Origin: Micrasema longulum
Taxonomy: Eukaryota; Arthropoda; Insecta; Trichoptera; Brachycentridae
NCBI GenBank assembly: GCA_022494885.1
Contig: JAGVSM010000901.1
Span: forward strand, 44,018 to 108,017
DNA: 64,000 nucleotides
Direction of reading: 5' to 3'
Below are positions 11,601-26,600 of this stretch, one piece after another. Below the pieces are notes generated by a model. The model had not been told where the DNA came from, did not search any database, and saw nothing but the letters and a program-made list of their open reading frames with translations. Position numbers and translations under genes: made by a program. The first letter of the stretch is position 1. The number at the start of each line of letters is the position of its first letter.

Positions 11601-14600
11601 ATTTTTATCACTATATTAAGCGTACTTGAAATCTGAATAAAATATAATAGATTTATATATATTTAAGTGAAACAAACTCTATCTCTAAACACGAGTTTTC
11701 ACTCTATTAGAGAGGTAGAAACGTTATTATTAATTCTTTTATTATTTTATTTTAATTTATTTTTCTCACAAAAACAAAACACATTATGGAATTCATACAA
11801 TGGTTACAATATATCAGTAGAAATATATACATTTAATGTGTCTCAATCACATTATGAGCATATTTTTTTTTATAACGTAATAATATTTAAATAATATATG
11901 GTACATTTCTTATTTTTAATATAATTTATATTTTATTGCTACGAAATCCTACTTTTAAATATTTATATAATTTCATTTATTACAGTTGCTACACTCGAAA
12001 TCAAATCATTTTGGGCTCTATTTGATATTCCCGTAAATGCACTACTAGATAATTGCAAGTGATTTTCCAAGATACCGACATATTTAGCTACCGAATCAAT
12101 AAGTTCCAAAAAATTACCTTTATTATTTTATTTTTTTAAATAAACGCGAAACAAAAATACTCTCAATTGTATAATTATAATAGAAACCAATATAAGGTTA
12201 TTTATTCGACCTGACTGTCTTTTATTAAATAATAATCGAAAAAAAACGCTAGATATCACTAACGTATTCGTTTGTTCTTTCTTTAGAAACATTGTTTTAA
12301 CAATGTACCTACCAACGTTTAAAAAGCACTGCCTACCAGCTTACACATACACGCGTAATTACAAGTGAAATAAAACCCACACATACACATTATGTTTCCC
12401 CATACGCGATATGTTCATATGGAAGAAAAAGGCATTTGTAGTTCGTACTTCTCCCGACCCAGACCGATAGCGGCGCGCTGATCGGTACAATATACTACTT
12501 AACCGAATTATCTTTAGCGCGTTTTTGAAAAAAAAATAAAAAAATAGTTACTAATATTTTTGATATTATTTTTTGCTATTATTTCAATGAAATTCTAGTA
12601 GGGTAGGCACTGCTTATGTGCCTTTATGGAACGCACGCCACTGCATATGTGTATGGGTATGTGAGTATTGTGTGTATGCGAGAGTGTGTAGTGAATATAA
12701 GTGGACTTATTGAACAATGATTATAACAAAAAAAACTGTTTTTAACCTTATTGAGGAAACCTATCAACCACCTTATCGATCGGTGTAAAATTGTTAAGAT
12801 TGTTAAGACTGCTTCGGCCTAAAATCCAAATTTAAAAATATGTAAAAAAAAAAAAAGTAATAATAAAAAAAAATATATATATATATATTTATATGTAAGC
12901 ATTCATTATTCACAGGGATCTGTCACAATAGATATTCACAGGTCGCAGTGACGTCGGGAGCTTAAAAAGCACTAACCCCCACCTCTAAGAATGAGAATAA
13001 GCACTCACGTACACACACACATATAATGATTACATTTATGTATGCACCTATATAAAATGTAAATATTTAGGATGATTATTTAGAACATCGATAATGAAGT
13101 TCATAAAAAATAAATAAGTTGAATATAAACAAAATATCTATATATATTGGAATATGAATAATCTTTACAAAACTACCTTTAACTTCTTTTTGTATTGCCA
13201 TACCGAGTCATGAAATAAATCGAGATCTAATCGTTGCTCATTTTTAGTAAAGTAAGTAATTGCTCGGTTAATTGGTGAATTCTTCGCTGCATTTATTTTA
13301 TATTTTCTTATCTGAAACAGGGGCGTATGCCTTGTACGGCGTAACGGTACATATACATTTATTAGGGAAAGTAAATCAGGACAGTCCATTTTGTCGTTAA
13401 TGATGTTATATAGAAATATCAAATCTGATAAATTTCGCTTATGCTGAAGCGTATGTACAAACCATTTGTAATTGTATACTTTATTTTGTCACCAATTTTT
13501 ATCAATAAATAAACTTAAATATGTAACTATGTAAAGATGACCCGTGGTTTCTAAGAAATGCAGTTGAATAGACAGTTGTCAGTGACAGATTTTTCTTTAC
13601 TTATTTAAGAATTTCTTCGCAAATACTCTCTGAGGAAATGAAGTTGAAAGTCAAAGAACATTTCAAACCGTGGAAAATGCATTTCACGGAAATTCATTGA
13701 AAAAATAACTCGAGAATGTAAGAATTTTAATATCTCTTTTTACGTAGTTTGTGTTTTTAACAATTTTGTCTTACACTGAAATGCGCAATAATGAAGCGTA
13801 TTTTAAAAAGTCACGAACATGGAAAAAATACAAAATACAGGAAATACAAGTACCGTATAAAAATATTAACTTTATTTTTACAGCTGATATTTATTTCAAT
13901 ATTTTGAGTTTGTCCAAATGTTTGTAGACAAAAGACTGAATTTCACCCCCGAGGGAATCGTTCAGATATGAAAATTTTATATGTCATTGACATATGATTT
14001 TTTTTTAGAAATATGGATGTTCAAACATAAGCGAAATGGTGAAAGTTACACAGTGTGTAAAATGGCCACTTAAGCAAGCCAATGACAGGTTATTCGCAAA
14101 GTTATTTTGCATAAGTCAAATAAAGCTCAGCCGAAATCAAGTGAGGGTTATCACTAGAGCCCACCCAGGGCACTGCAAATTGAACAAACACCTTGCTAGA
14201 ATGAACCTTTCTAAAACTTTCTGCAGTGCAGGTGAGAAAACGCCTGTACACATTAAATATGAATGTGATGCTTTTCATCATAAAAGAAGCTTCATCCTCA
14301 TCCATTGGTTAAACCTGAAGATATGAAGGAGGAAGGGGATATTCAGCAAAATGAGAACTCTCGCCCATCACCCAGTAGCCGGGTTCTTTATAGACCTGGT
14401 CTTGGAAGGCGAGAACTATTCACGGAGATCCATCACAATAGATCTTTACAGATTGCAGTGACATCAGGAGGTTGTAAAGTACTGACCTCCACCTCTAAGA
14501 ATAAGATTAAAAATAAAAGTAAGTTCTGCATTTACTTTAAAGACTATTACTACAGTCCTATGCTATAAACACATTTATTTCATCGTCAGAGTATTGCTTT

Positions 14601-17600
14601 CCACTTTTTATGTGGGATTTTCCCGTTATTTAGTCTTGAGAAAGTATTAAATACAAATCAAAGTAAATAAAATGCCAGTTTTGAGATTTCGTCTGCCTCT
14701 GAAGAGCCAATATCCCCGACAGAAAACCCAATAAAGTCTGAAATTTTCCGTGAAATAAGATACAATACAGTAAAAAGAGATTTATTTTCATTTATAAATC
14801 AAACAGATAGCAATGATTTTTTTATATAAAAGCTATCGTTTCGTATATATACTCGTAGTTTGTCAAAATATTTTAATTTAGGAGCCATTTTCAAAACCGC
14901 ATCAGTGCACATATTACGATAGAAAGTTTACTTAGTTACCCTCAAGTGTCCAAAAAGTAAAATTGATTTTTTTAAATGAAAGTATGTAAAAATATTATGT
15001 ATTTTCTTCGGTAACTTGTATTTGGACATGATTAAAATCAAAAGTTATAGAAATATAAATATACATTTTCGTACAAAAAAATCGATTTTATTTTATAGAC
15101 AATTAAATATTAATTTGTTAACTTCTTATTGATTCAGTCCAAGTTAACTGGTCCAACACCGGTTACTTGACCATTTTAAAAATGTTGTTTTTCTGCAATC
15201 ACCTTAATGTGTTGGTAATTAAAATTTTTTAATAAATGTTTTAATTTAATTTTTAATAAATGTTTTTGGTTTTCATGTGGCGGCTATATTTGTTTTAATA
15301 CGCAAAGAAATTTTAGCAATTTTATGGGTTTGTGAAAACTTTATCCCAGGCTGAATTTATCATATTGACATGGGGCTAGAAACAACTTGTTCATAAAAAC
15401 AAGTTATAAAATTGCAAGAACGCATTTTTATCTACATGTTATTCTAAAGTGTGTAATTTGAGCCTAAATTCTTAGTTATCGTTTGTAAAAAATCCCATTT
15501 TCATGGGAAATATTTTGCTGCAAGGGAATGAGTCTAAAACTTAGTTTTTTTTTTCACAAAAAGATTGGAACTAGATGTGTTATAACCCGTAGAATAGACG
15601 GTATAGGGCATACGGACGAACGATGACGCTACTAAACATGCATTCAACTAAAAACTGTTTTCAAGTTTCACTGTTTATATATATTCGGATAATCATTTTG
15701 TCCAAGAAATTATTTTTATATCGAATAGGGTGTTTTCACAAATCAGAAAAAAAGTCGAAAATAAATGAGATATTTAGTGTATTTTACGACTTTAACTATA
15801 AATGTATGAAAAACGAGTTGTCATTTATAATTTTTGAATTTAAAAACGACTTACACAAAAACGGCTCGAAGTTGGCGTCATGTCATTTTGACGCCAAACG
15901 CCATGCCCGCCGAGTGCGTTTCTACCAAACAATGCGTACAGATATGGCGCGGTAATGGAATATGTGCGTTCCATAGGGCCCGAAGCATCAGGTAATTCAA
16001 AATATTTATTTTTTGGACGTTTTTTGTTTGTTCAAAAATTATCTGACGTCACGTCACACGGAAAAATCTGTTTCTTTAGTATTTTTTGTCTAATAAAAAA
16101 CGATAAAAAACGTGAACAGCCTCCATTTTGGGAAGCATTCAGTTTCCTTATTCCCGTTTTCAACTGCATAAGACTTTAAACGAACTCGCTTCAATTACAT
16201 AGGCAAAAGAAAACTTTAGCTTTCATATTATGTTATGCGCACGTCACATTTATAAAGTTTTCGACATACACGCACACGTTCCCTTACACCGAAAACATAA
16301 TAGAAATTAGCATTTTAACACTAGTGATATAATATTTGTACAAATGTTGTATGCTAATGTATGCAGACAGGAGGTAAAGTTAGTTTGCACAATGAGGAAC
16401 TTAAGACCTACGGGAAATTGGATACAATAAATGTTTTCTTGCGCGCGGTAAAAATTCGGGCATAAGTTGTACGGCAAAGTTTCTTGAAAATATACGAAAA
16501 CAATAATAAAAAAACATTTTAATAAAAACGCACTACTTTAAATGACGTCACTGGTTCATATGAATGAACCTATGATATGAGAGCTATGGAAAATTTCCGG
16601 TTTGCTTGCCATGGATGGACCAATGGGAAGAGCTGAATGAGAATAAGCGGAAAAGAACCTCTGACGTCACACGCGGAGTTTTTTCAGAAAAACAAAACTT
16701 TAAAAAATCGTCGCGCTGATAAAAAGATATATAAAAATTAAAAAACAAAAATGGCTCAGTTTAATAATCAAAATAATACAAACAAATAAAAAAAACCACT
16801 GAATTTCCTCATTAAAAAACGTTAAGGTCTGTTTTTAAATAAATGTACATTCATAATTTTCCTGTCTTTTTTTATATACCAACTTGTAAAAACAATTATA
16901 CCCCGAATTCATTCATTAGACGTACCTGTAGAAATTATAATGGACTCAGTATTAATGTAGACATTTTTAACTGCACGTTGCATTTGTACAGAAAATTTCT
17001 TTAGGGGTCGATTATTTGGGATAGTTGCTGAATGCGCATCTTGAGTGGTTTATGCTATGTATATGTGCCGCATGTAATGTATATGTTTGTGTATGTTTTA
17101 TATATGCATTCATGTGTGTGCGCGGATGGCTCGGAGTGTACATTCTGTATTTTTATTTATTTTAATTTATTACCTCCATGGAAAACGCAAATGTTAACAA
17201 TGATTATTTTCTCACTTGAAATTCTTATTTATTTATTTTTTTTGTCACAAAACTTAATTGGTATTTTTATGTTAAAAAATTGTTGTTTTTTATACTTATT
17301 ATGTATGATTGTATGTTTTCTGAATAAAATAAAATAAAAAATCAAAATAATACCGTCGTTCAAAGTAGTTTATTAAAGATTTATATTATTTTTTTGTGCA
17401 TTTTTAGGAAACTTTGCCGTACAATTTAACGCTCGAATTTTTACCACGCAAGAAAACATTTATTGTATCCAATTTCCCGTAGGGCTGAAGTTCCTACAAA
17501 AGACCGACAAAAATAATAGTAAAAACATTAATGATGAAAAAAATACAACATTTAAAACATAATGTTAACACATACAGCATGTGTTAAACAATTTATAAAT

Positions 17601-20600
17601 ATTTTTGTAAAATGTGGGTCCTTGTTTTATGATTGGAGAAAATAATAAAGGATCATGGTTGTCAAAAAATTGCGACGATTGCTTATAACGCTTATTTGTT
17701 TGATCGAGAATGGAGTTTTTTTTTTCATGTAAAAACATAATTTGATTCAAATTAAAAATTACCTTTTATTAATATTTAGAGCATTCACTTTGTGGTCAAA
17801 CATTTTACTAAATGGTATTGAATTCGCAAATCATCTAATCAATTTAAATCATGACTTTAATAAAAATACAGAAGTTAAAATCTTACATACAAATAATAAA
17901 GGGTTAGTAGTAAATAATATGGAAAAATTTCAAATTAGGAAAGCTTTAAAAAATAATGTTCTTTTGATCAATAATCAAACAACTTTTCAATATAGTCCTT
18001 TATACGATGTTCCACTGTAATGGTCACCCTATTAAACCTACTAAGCTTACCTCCTCCCTTCATCCCCTCTACTTTTTTCATTAATTCTCAAACACAATAT
18101 TTTCATAATTTAATCAGTACATGTTTCTCCTAATCAGTGCATGTGCTTATTAAAATGCATATCGTGTTGTTTTTATATGTTTGTGCAACAACTGTGGTGA
18201 AGGTGTATAGTGGGTTTTCCATGTTGGTTTAATTGGTGTCCACGCAAAGAGACGGGTACGTATCGAAACCGGTAGACATAGAAAAGTCGGTAAGTGCTTA
18301 TATACAAATATTTAATAACATCTAGTAAAATTTACTTTGTAAAATATAAGAACCCAGTATTCAAGAAATACGGTTTTTATTTTTCTTTTTGCTCTACTGT
18401 AAAATTCATCGTCGTTATCGTAGAACAATGGACAGATGAGCGAAAAATGTGACATTTACTTTCCTTCATATTACGTGATCTTGAAAAAGCTTTTTTAAGG
18501 CTTCGTATTCCAGGTTTGAAAAAAAAAGTTACATAAGCCATCTTAGAACAGGCTGAGCCATGCAGACTATCCCAACCAGAAGACACTCCGTATTAATTTT
18601 CTTACTCAGAAGCTTTAAATAGATGACATGCGTATTTTAAAGGTTCAAAATGGATCAATTCTTTCTTTACTGATAATATGTCGTAAATCATAAACTTTCA
18701 AAATTCTCCTTCTTTTTTATTATTTTTTTAAATTTTTATTTATTGGGGATATCAACAGTAATACATTAAAAAAAATATAACAAAAAAAATATACAGAAAA
18801 TAAAACCAATGACCGATATCCACAGAAATAAATTTAATACAAAACAATATAAGTTTAAAAAAACATAAATACAAGTTTTAAAAAATATAAACAATCCTGG
18901 ATTCAAACTAAAGATATTAACTCTTTCTTTCGTTCTTTTTGTTATCCTTTAAAAATAAGGAATATTTTTATGTTTTTTTTCTTTCTTAATTATTAAAAAA
19001 TAAAAAAGTACCAACATTGTTTGTATAAGTGTTAACGAAAAGGCGGACTGTAAATGAAAATCGAATTTCATTCAGTTTTGTGAATTGGGAAATATTTGAG
19101 AAAGGAATAGGTACATGGAGTAGATACCTACCTTTAATATAATCTGAATGTTCTTCAATTTCTGGCACTGGATCACAAATGAACTTTAATATAACAATGT
19201 TTTTCAGGACGCGCGACGATTCCAAACACTCTTTTATCCGATGTTATGTCAAGTCAAAAATGTTGTTTTGTTTTTGTTCTAAATCCGAATCTTCTAATTT
19301 TGAATGTCTTCTTTCTTGATGTTACGTAGGTACCATAAGGATAGGTCAAAGGAAGGATGGGAACGAAAGGTAATCGGCCAGGAATAATATCGATAAATGC
19401 TGTTATTTACTTAACATACTCCCGACCTTGAGGAACTATGATAGGTCCTCAAAATGAATGAACAAACAATAAAACGAAACTATCAATATCCAGTCAATCA
19501 AACCATGGTACCAATACCTGAAATAAAATGAAACAATACGAAACACGATATTTTTAATTCCTTGAATTTTTTGCAATTTGATTAAAAACGAATTATTGAT
19601 TTATAGACAATTATGAAATACAATTTAATTGAATTGTTTTATTATATACACGATATTATAAAGTAATTAATTTATTGGTAAAACATATATTTTCACCACA
19701 TGACGTCGCATTTGACCTTGTGATGTTCTGATAGTAACTACTCTAACTATATTATCTAAACCAGGATGACATTTTTCAATATGAATATCTTCTATGGGAC
19801 GTTTATTTTCATAACGCTGAACAAGCAAATTGTATGCCACCATATAATTCTCCAAAGTTATAGGCAAATGACGAATAATATTTAATGCTTCATCTGATAA
19901 ACATCCAATTAAATAATGCAATTTTTTAATTGGGTTAAGCCTAGTATCGAAATGTATAAGAGAATTAAATGTATTAATAAAATTACTCCACTCGGTAATT
20001 ACTAATACAGAATATTTTATGAGATTCAATTTTGGCAAACATACATCGATACTGTCATTATTAGAACGATTAGTGTGACTTTTAACACTGGAAAATCTTT
20101 TTTCCCATTTCAAAATATCATAATAATTATTTAAAAATTGCTTATAATTTGTGTCCGATTCTAATAATTCTATTTCATCTTTTTTACTGTTCAAAACCGA
20201 CATATGGTAATCTGTAAATGATTTATTAATATTTTCGATATCACTAACAGAAGCCAAAAAAATGTCTATATCATCCGGAGACCCATCAATAGCTTTATTT
20301 AAATAAGTTTGAATGATTTCAAAACGTATTTGCGCCATACAAAATTTGTTAATAATTGATGCGATTGTAAGTAGGTAAGTTATTAAGAAAATAAATTAAA
20401 TAATAAATAAATCGAAATTCGAATTAACTAAGAACGATACGGAAATCACATGCGACAACGTAGGTACTAGGTACTTACTTTATCCACCAAAAGGATAAAT
20501 AAGTACTAGACTGAAATAATCAAATAATAGTTCTATTTTTAAAATGTCAAATTCAAGGAATCACAAACAAATTTTCTCTGCTTGGAGAAATGAATAGCGA

Positions 20601-23600
20601 AATGACAATGGTACCAAAGTATGAAAAACTGCACAAACGGGCCATGCTCGTGTGGGATTTTTTGTTTACTATTCTTATTATTAATATGTAGTGCATTGCT
20701 ATGCAATTGTTCTTTTTTTGAATACTCTGTTTCACAAGACAAGCCGGTTTCGCGGTTTAGTGGGTTTCATTATTTTTCCTTTTAAATTTCCTGTTCATGT
20801 TTACCTTACCTCTTGTGTATATTGTAAAAAAAACTTAAAATATATTTTTATTTTATTTTTTTAATATTTTTAATAGTATGCTTATTTATACTAAAAATGT
20901 ATAAAATAAAATTAAAATAAAACTAACCTAAGTATCAAAGGATACGTTTGGGGACGTAAAGTGTCAAAAATAAAATAAACTGTTTTAATATAAATTGAAG
21001 AAAATTACATGTGTCGTTGTTCTGCGATCATTACGATTTGTTCATGAGACCATTTTTGCAATGTACCCTTTATTTGACTATTTATTTTTTTTAAAATTAG
21101 AACGGAGTCGTTCATAGTATTTTTTGATAATACTATAGAGCTAATCAAATCAAGGGGAACAATATGGATTGTCTTCAGAGTAAACAGTATTGCATTTTTG
21201 TAAAATTTTATGTCTTCTACGGCTCACTATGCACTTAGGGGGTGAGCAAAATTTTTTATTTAATATGTCCGAGGTACGATTTTAGGCATCATTGACTTAA
21301 TCGCATATTCCAGTGAATACATTATGTTCCAGTGTAAGACGCATGTTAATAATAACGTGTCAATACTAAAATTTAATACTATCTTAAAACAATCAATTTG
21401 TTTTTTTTTAATACTACCATTTTTAAGAAATCTTCTATGTACCTGTCTGGACCCCGATTACAATGGGAAGTTAACAGAGTTATCTTCGACTGTCTATAAA
21501 GGAAAACTGATATTTAAATACGGAAATGAGTATATTTGCATGAACACTTAAAGTATCTTCGTCGGTTACCTATAATTGAACGTGTTAAGAAGAAAAAATG
21601 TATGCATATTCTGTTTTTCATACAGAAAAAATAATTTTACGTTGTAAATAAAATTGAAGGTAAATGTTAATTTCCCATTATAATCGGGGCCTAGGGTGCC
21701 ATTTGAGGACTACTGTGTGAATAAATATTTATTTTATTTTATTTATTTATTTATATATACGCCCAATGGGCATTTTTATGGATACATTTATACATAGAAA
21801 ATTATTATAACAAAATTAGAAAGACTCAATGGTTTATAGTAGACTTTGTGGGAGTGGAAGCGGGAGAGAGGTGTTTATAATTGAATTTGATTCAGTGATC
21901 GTTTGAAAAAAGACAACTTGTTATCAAAGAAATCAAGACTTGTATGTTTGTTGGCAGACCTAAGAATTCTGGGCATAGGGGAATGAAAACCATGGTTAGT
22001 TCTATGGTTATCGGTATGAAAGAGTGAGTTTTGTCTGAGGTTTCTAGCTGGGATATTTAATTTTATTGAGCTCAGTAGTTCAGGCGCATCAAAGAGTGAG
22101 TTGAGAATTTTAAATAGGACTATAAGGTCGGATTTATTTCGACGGCTTGAAGAGAAGATATATTCAAGGTAGTTTCTAACTCATTATTCGTATATAGGTC
22201 TCTGGATAAGCCCAACCTCCAGCCTATCTTTCTTAAAAATCGATGTTGAACTGATTCAATATTCTTGATGTGAACTTCATAATATGGAGACCAGATAACA
22301 GAGAAATATTCTAGGTGCGGGCAAACTAGGGAACAGAAGATAGTTTTAAGGGTATTGATATTTTTGAAGTCAACTGTGCTTCTGTTAATAAATCCAAGAA
22401 GTTTTAAGGATTTATTGATAACATGTTTTATATGAATTGTAAAATTAAGTTTAGTTTCAAGTATAATACCCAAATCTCGTATACTAGACACAGATGATAA
22501 TATTTCATCGTTCAGTGAGTAGTCGTATATGATTGAATTTTCCAGACGAAAAAATCTCATAACCTTGCACTTACTTAAGTTGAGATGTAGATTATTGGAT
22601 GAGCACCAGGTGCTAAAAGACAATAAGTCAGATTGTAATAGTGAACAATCGGAAGGGCTGTCAATCTGTTTAAGAATTTTAGTGTCATCAGCAAAGAGCC
22701 AAATTGATGAAGTAAGAAAAACAGATTGAATAGCAAAGGAGCAAGGTGAGCACCCTGTGGTACACCCGAAGATAAATTAATGCTGTTTGAGATGGAATTA
22801 TTAACCCTTACAAACTGTTTCCTTTCACTGAGATATGACTTAAAAAAAGATAACAATGGATTACGAATTGCAAACGAAAACAGTTTGGTCAACAGTATTT
22901 GGTGATCGACCTTGTCAAAAGCTTTAGAAAATATTAAGAAATAGCAGAAAAACAGAATATGCTAAGTGGCAAAAGAGGTCAAAATTAAAACATATAAATA
23001 AGGAAATAACATAAACATAGTAAAATTTGGCGTCGAACGGTAGATTTCGTCATTTATAAAAAAATACATATTTATCTAATTTTTTGTTTTGTACGCTATT
23101 TTGTGAAAAGGACCTAAATTATATTGTGATGGTATTTCTTACAATTGATATAGAGTAAAGTTTGCGCAAACCAAGTTTTGTAAAATTTCCATTGAAAATA
23201 AACGTAAAAATGGCATTTTTCAATAAAAAAAATGATAAAAGCGCCATCTACGAATAATTAGTTTCACATCGTTTAGAATCACCTTAATGCAAAACTTACG
23301 GAAGTGAGTAGTTCTCGATTGACATTCGCGTACCCCTTTAAGCTCACAGTGGCTGGATTCATCTCAATTGCTTGTATAAAATGATCGACCTAAAACAAAT
23401 AATTATAATTATTAGTGCTGGGCGGAGTACTCGTTTAATACTCGGTACTCGGCGTATTCGGCGTTTTTTTATTAATCGTACTCGGCCGAATAACTCTGTT
23501 TAAATGACGAGTATACTCGGTTTAACTAAAGTAATATAATATTTTGGGAAATGTAATGAAAATGTTAAGACGTTCATTAATCTTCGAAACCCATTATCTT

Positions 23601-26600
23601 CCACTATGGAAATCGGTCGGTTGTCAATATTAATCTTTCGGATAGAGGTTCATTCTGTAAATCTTTTGACTCTTCTTTGTGTTTCATTTTAATATGGTTT
23701 AGCATCGCCGTCGTAGAAGCATTAAGTCCAACACCACTTTGTGAAATCAAAGAATTGTACAAACTCATCTTGTCAACAGTTTCTGTACACGAGGAATAAT
23801 GTTTATAAATTATTTGCGCAGTTTGACGCTCACCGAATCCTATTTTTTTTGTAAAATAACAAGCCACTGATTAGCTGAGACGAAGCGTGAGCTGTTTAGA
23901 CCCGTTTTGCGCCCCAAACAAAGCATTTGATTTATTGAACCGAGTTATTCGGCCGAATACTCAGTTTGGCAAACATCAAACTGAGTAAAACTCGTACTCG
24001 GTAACTCGGTAAAACTTGTACTCGGCGCATCTCTAATAATTATATTATATTTATTAAAAAATATTTAGCTTTATAATACAATACTACAAAATACACATAA
24101 GTAAACACAAAAATCCCAATTAGGCACTTTTTGTGGCTTGTTGGTGGCAGGGACTAAGGAGCATATAATAAAGCAAGTGAGGCTGAGCCTCACTAAGAAA
24201 TCATTGCTATTCACCAGTACCTAATATGTATTTTAATTCGCATTATATCAACACATTATGAAAATAAAAAACTAGCAACCAATATAAAAATGCTCAAAGA
24301 TGCCTACAAACATGGTCTGCACTGTGTTATTTACTGTAGGTACCTACTTAACATTTACGCATATTATACGTATCCTTCAAATCTAAGCTTCACTAGAAAT
24401 TTGGTATCAAAGGCGCCACTGGTTGGTAGAGATTTACCCATATAAAGTTAATCCTAGTTTTAAATAAATATGTTTATATCTACACAGTAACAGTCAAAGT
24501 AAAAACAGTAACACCCAAAATATTAAATTATTAATTTTAAAGTTTTATTTATTTCAATTTTAATATTTTATATTTTTAAATATATTTAAATTCATATTAT
24601 TATTTATTTGTATTTTCTTGTGACTATTATTACTATAATTATTGAGATACATAAAAAAAAACATATTATTACTTCGAAACTTTATTAATATTCTAGTGAA
24701 ATTCTATTCGATTGTATAAATTGCACCTATTTTAAATTAAATTTTATTAAAATTAATCCAACAGAAATTCTAATAAACTGCTTTAATAACATATAATGAA
24801 AACTAAATTTTGGTCTATATCAAATTTTTAATTTTTCTTTAGTGACTATTGGTGTTCACATACAATCGGTGAAGGATGTTTAGTGTTATTATTTTTTCTT
24901 TTATAAATTGTATTTATATTGTGTTATCTTTTACTGTTTGTAAACTGAAAATAAATAAATAAAAATATTTTTTAGATAAATACTAAATCAACACATATTA
25001 TAAACACCAACTTAACAAGAATAAATCATGAGGCGCGTGCGGTGACTATTATCAGTAGGGATGCTGACAAAAAATAATCATGCTCTAACTTTTAGTGTAG
25101 GTAGGTATTTACGTATGTACCTACTATAGATCCGACTCGTATCACAAAACGTACATTATCAATCAGTTATGTATTTGTATATTAACTTATATGTACATAT
25201 TAATTAATATATATTTAGGTAGGTATTCAAAATAATACTATTATTTTTCAATTAGGTTGTAGTAAAACTCAAATTATCCAGATTAATGGGTGCTAGACGT
25301 TATTCCGGTCTACATAAATCCGGATGATTGGATTAACCATTCATTTTTTTGATCGGGTCGGATTGCCTTTGAAATAAAACAGTGAATTTTTTTTTCATAT
25401 GCCTCCACTCAAAATAGTGAATTGGAATCACATTAAAAAACATGTCCAGCAAAGTTAATCGCTGGAGCGCCGGCAGCCAGCACCCTTTTTATTTGTTATT
25501 ATAATATTTCCTTTATTTTGATTTCCTGAAAACGATACTGATATTTAGCAACCCGGATGACAGGAGTTCGGATAAACGGAGTTCTACTGTACTCGCGATT
25601 CTCTCTAACCGATTTTCTGTCTGAAATTTCATGGTCATTTGAATAAATCCTTAGCATGTAATAGCAAAACAATTTGTTTAACTGAAAAGTTTTGCTTTAC
25701 TTTGAAGTCAAATTGAATCGAATATTGAATAGAATCACCTTTGTAAAGCGCGTTTAAGAATATGGCGATTTATAAGGTAACCTTTATGATAATTATTAAT
25801 AGTCTATTGAGTATAAATTATTGACGAAACGCAGGCGCGTGTAATGGTAAAGCATATTATAATACCAAAAACAAGACCCGTGGCAGATATTGCTAAATTT
25901 AAATAATTCGCATATTATTTACCAATTTGCAAGGGAATCACTGCATCCGCCGTATGTGTGGATGTAACATTCTTAAGCATTATGTACCAACATCTAATAA
26001 TATAAAATCAAGTAGCCACTCCCTAATTTTACTTTTGTTACATCTACTATTAATTATATTTGGAAGGACGCACAGAACTTCAGTCGACATGCATATGTAC
26101 ATTGAGGTGGGCCGTATTATTTTTTTTCTACTTTCGTAAAGGGCACAGCGATAAAAATGTGCTATATGGTCTCAAAATAACATGTGTGAAACATAATTAC
26201 ATTCTAATAAGTCTAAATGCCTCCGGATGAATATCAAAAGTTTTGATATAATTGTATTTTCAAGGTAAGTTCCAGTTTGGGTTCAAACCAAATTAAAAAA
26301 AGGTTTGTTTGATATTTCATCCTGCACGTCTAAGAACATTAATAAATGCATCTCCCAGAAACAAAAATGTAACCATCAAACTTCCTTATCCACAAACAGA
26401 CCAATAGAAAAATAATGATTGAAACCGTAGATAGTGTTAAAATCAATTAAACAATTAATCGGGTAAATGTTAAGGCAAAAATCTCAAATTCAGCATTGAA
26501 AATAATGCACAGGCACAAGTAGTGCTTTGACATCATTTTAAATCTTATCAATCGAAAAATGACAATAGTGACAGTCTTTGCCAATCACAACCAAAAGCCT

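Noticed and set aside
18986..19225. Host exon near the BEL/Pao remnant
   Set aside because: A gtaggta donor-like site and short open frame exist, but there is no recognisable protein; the region may be LTR or leader sequence.
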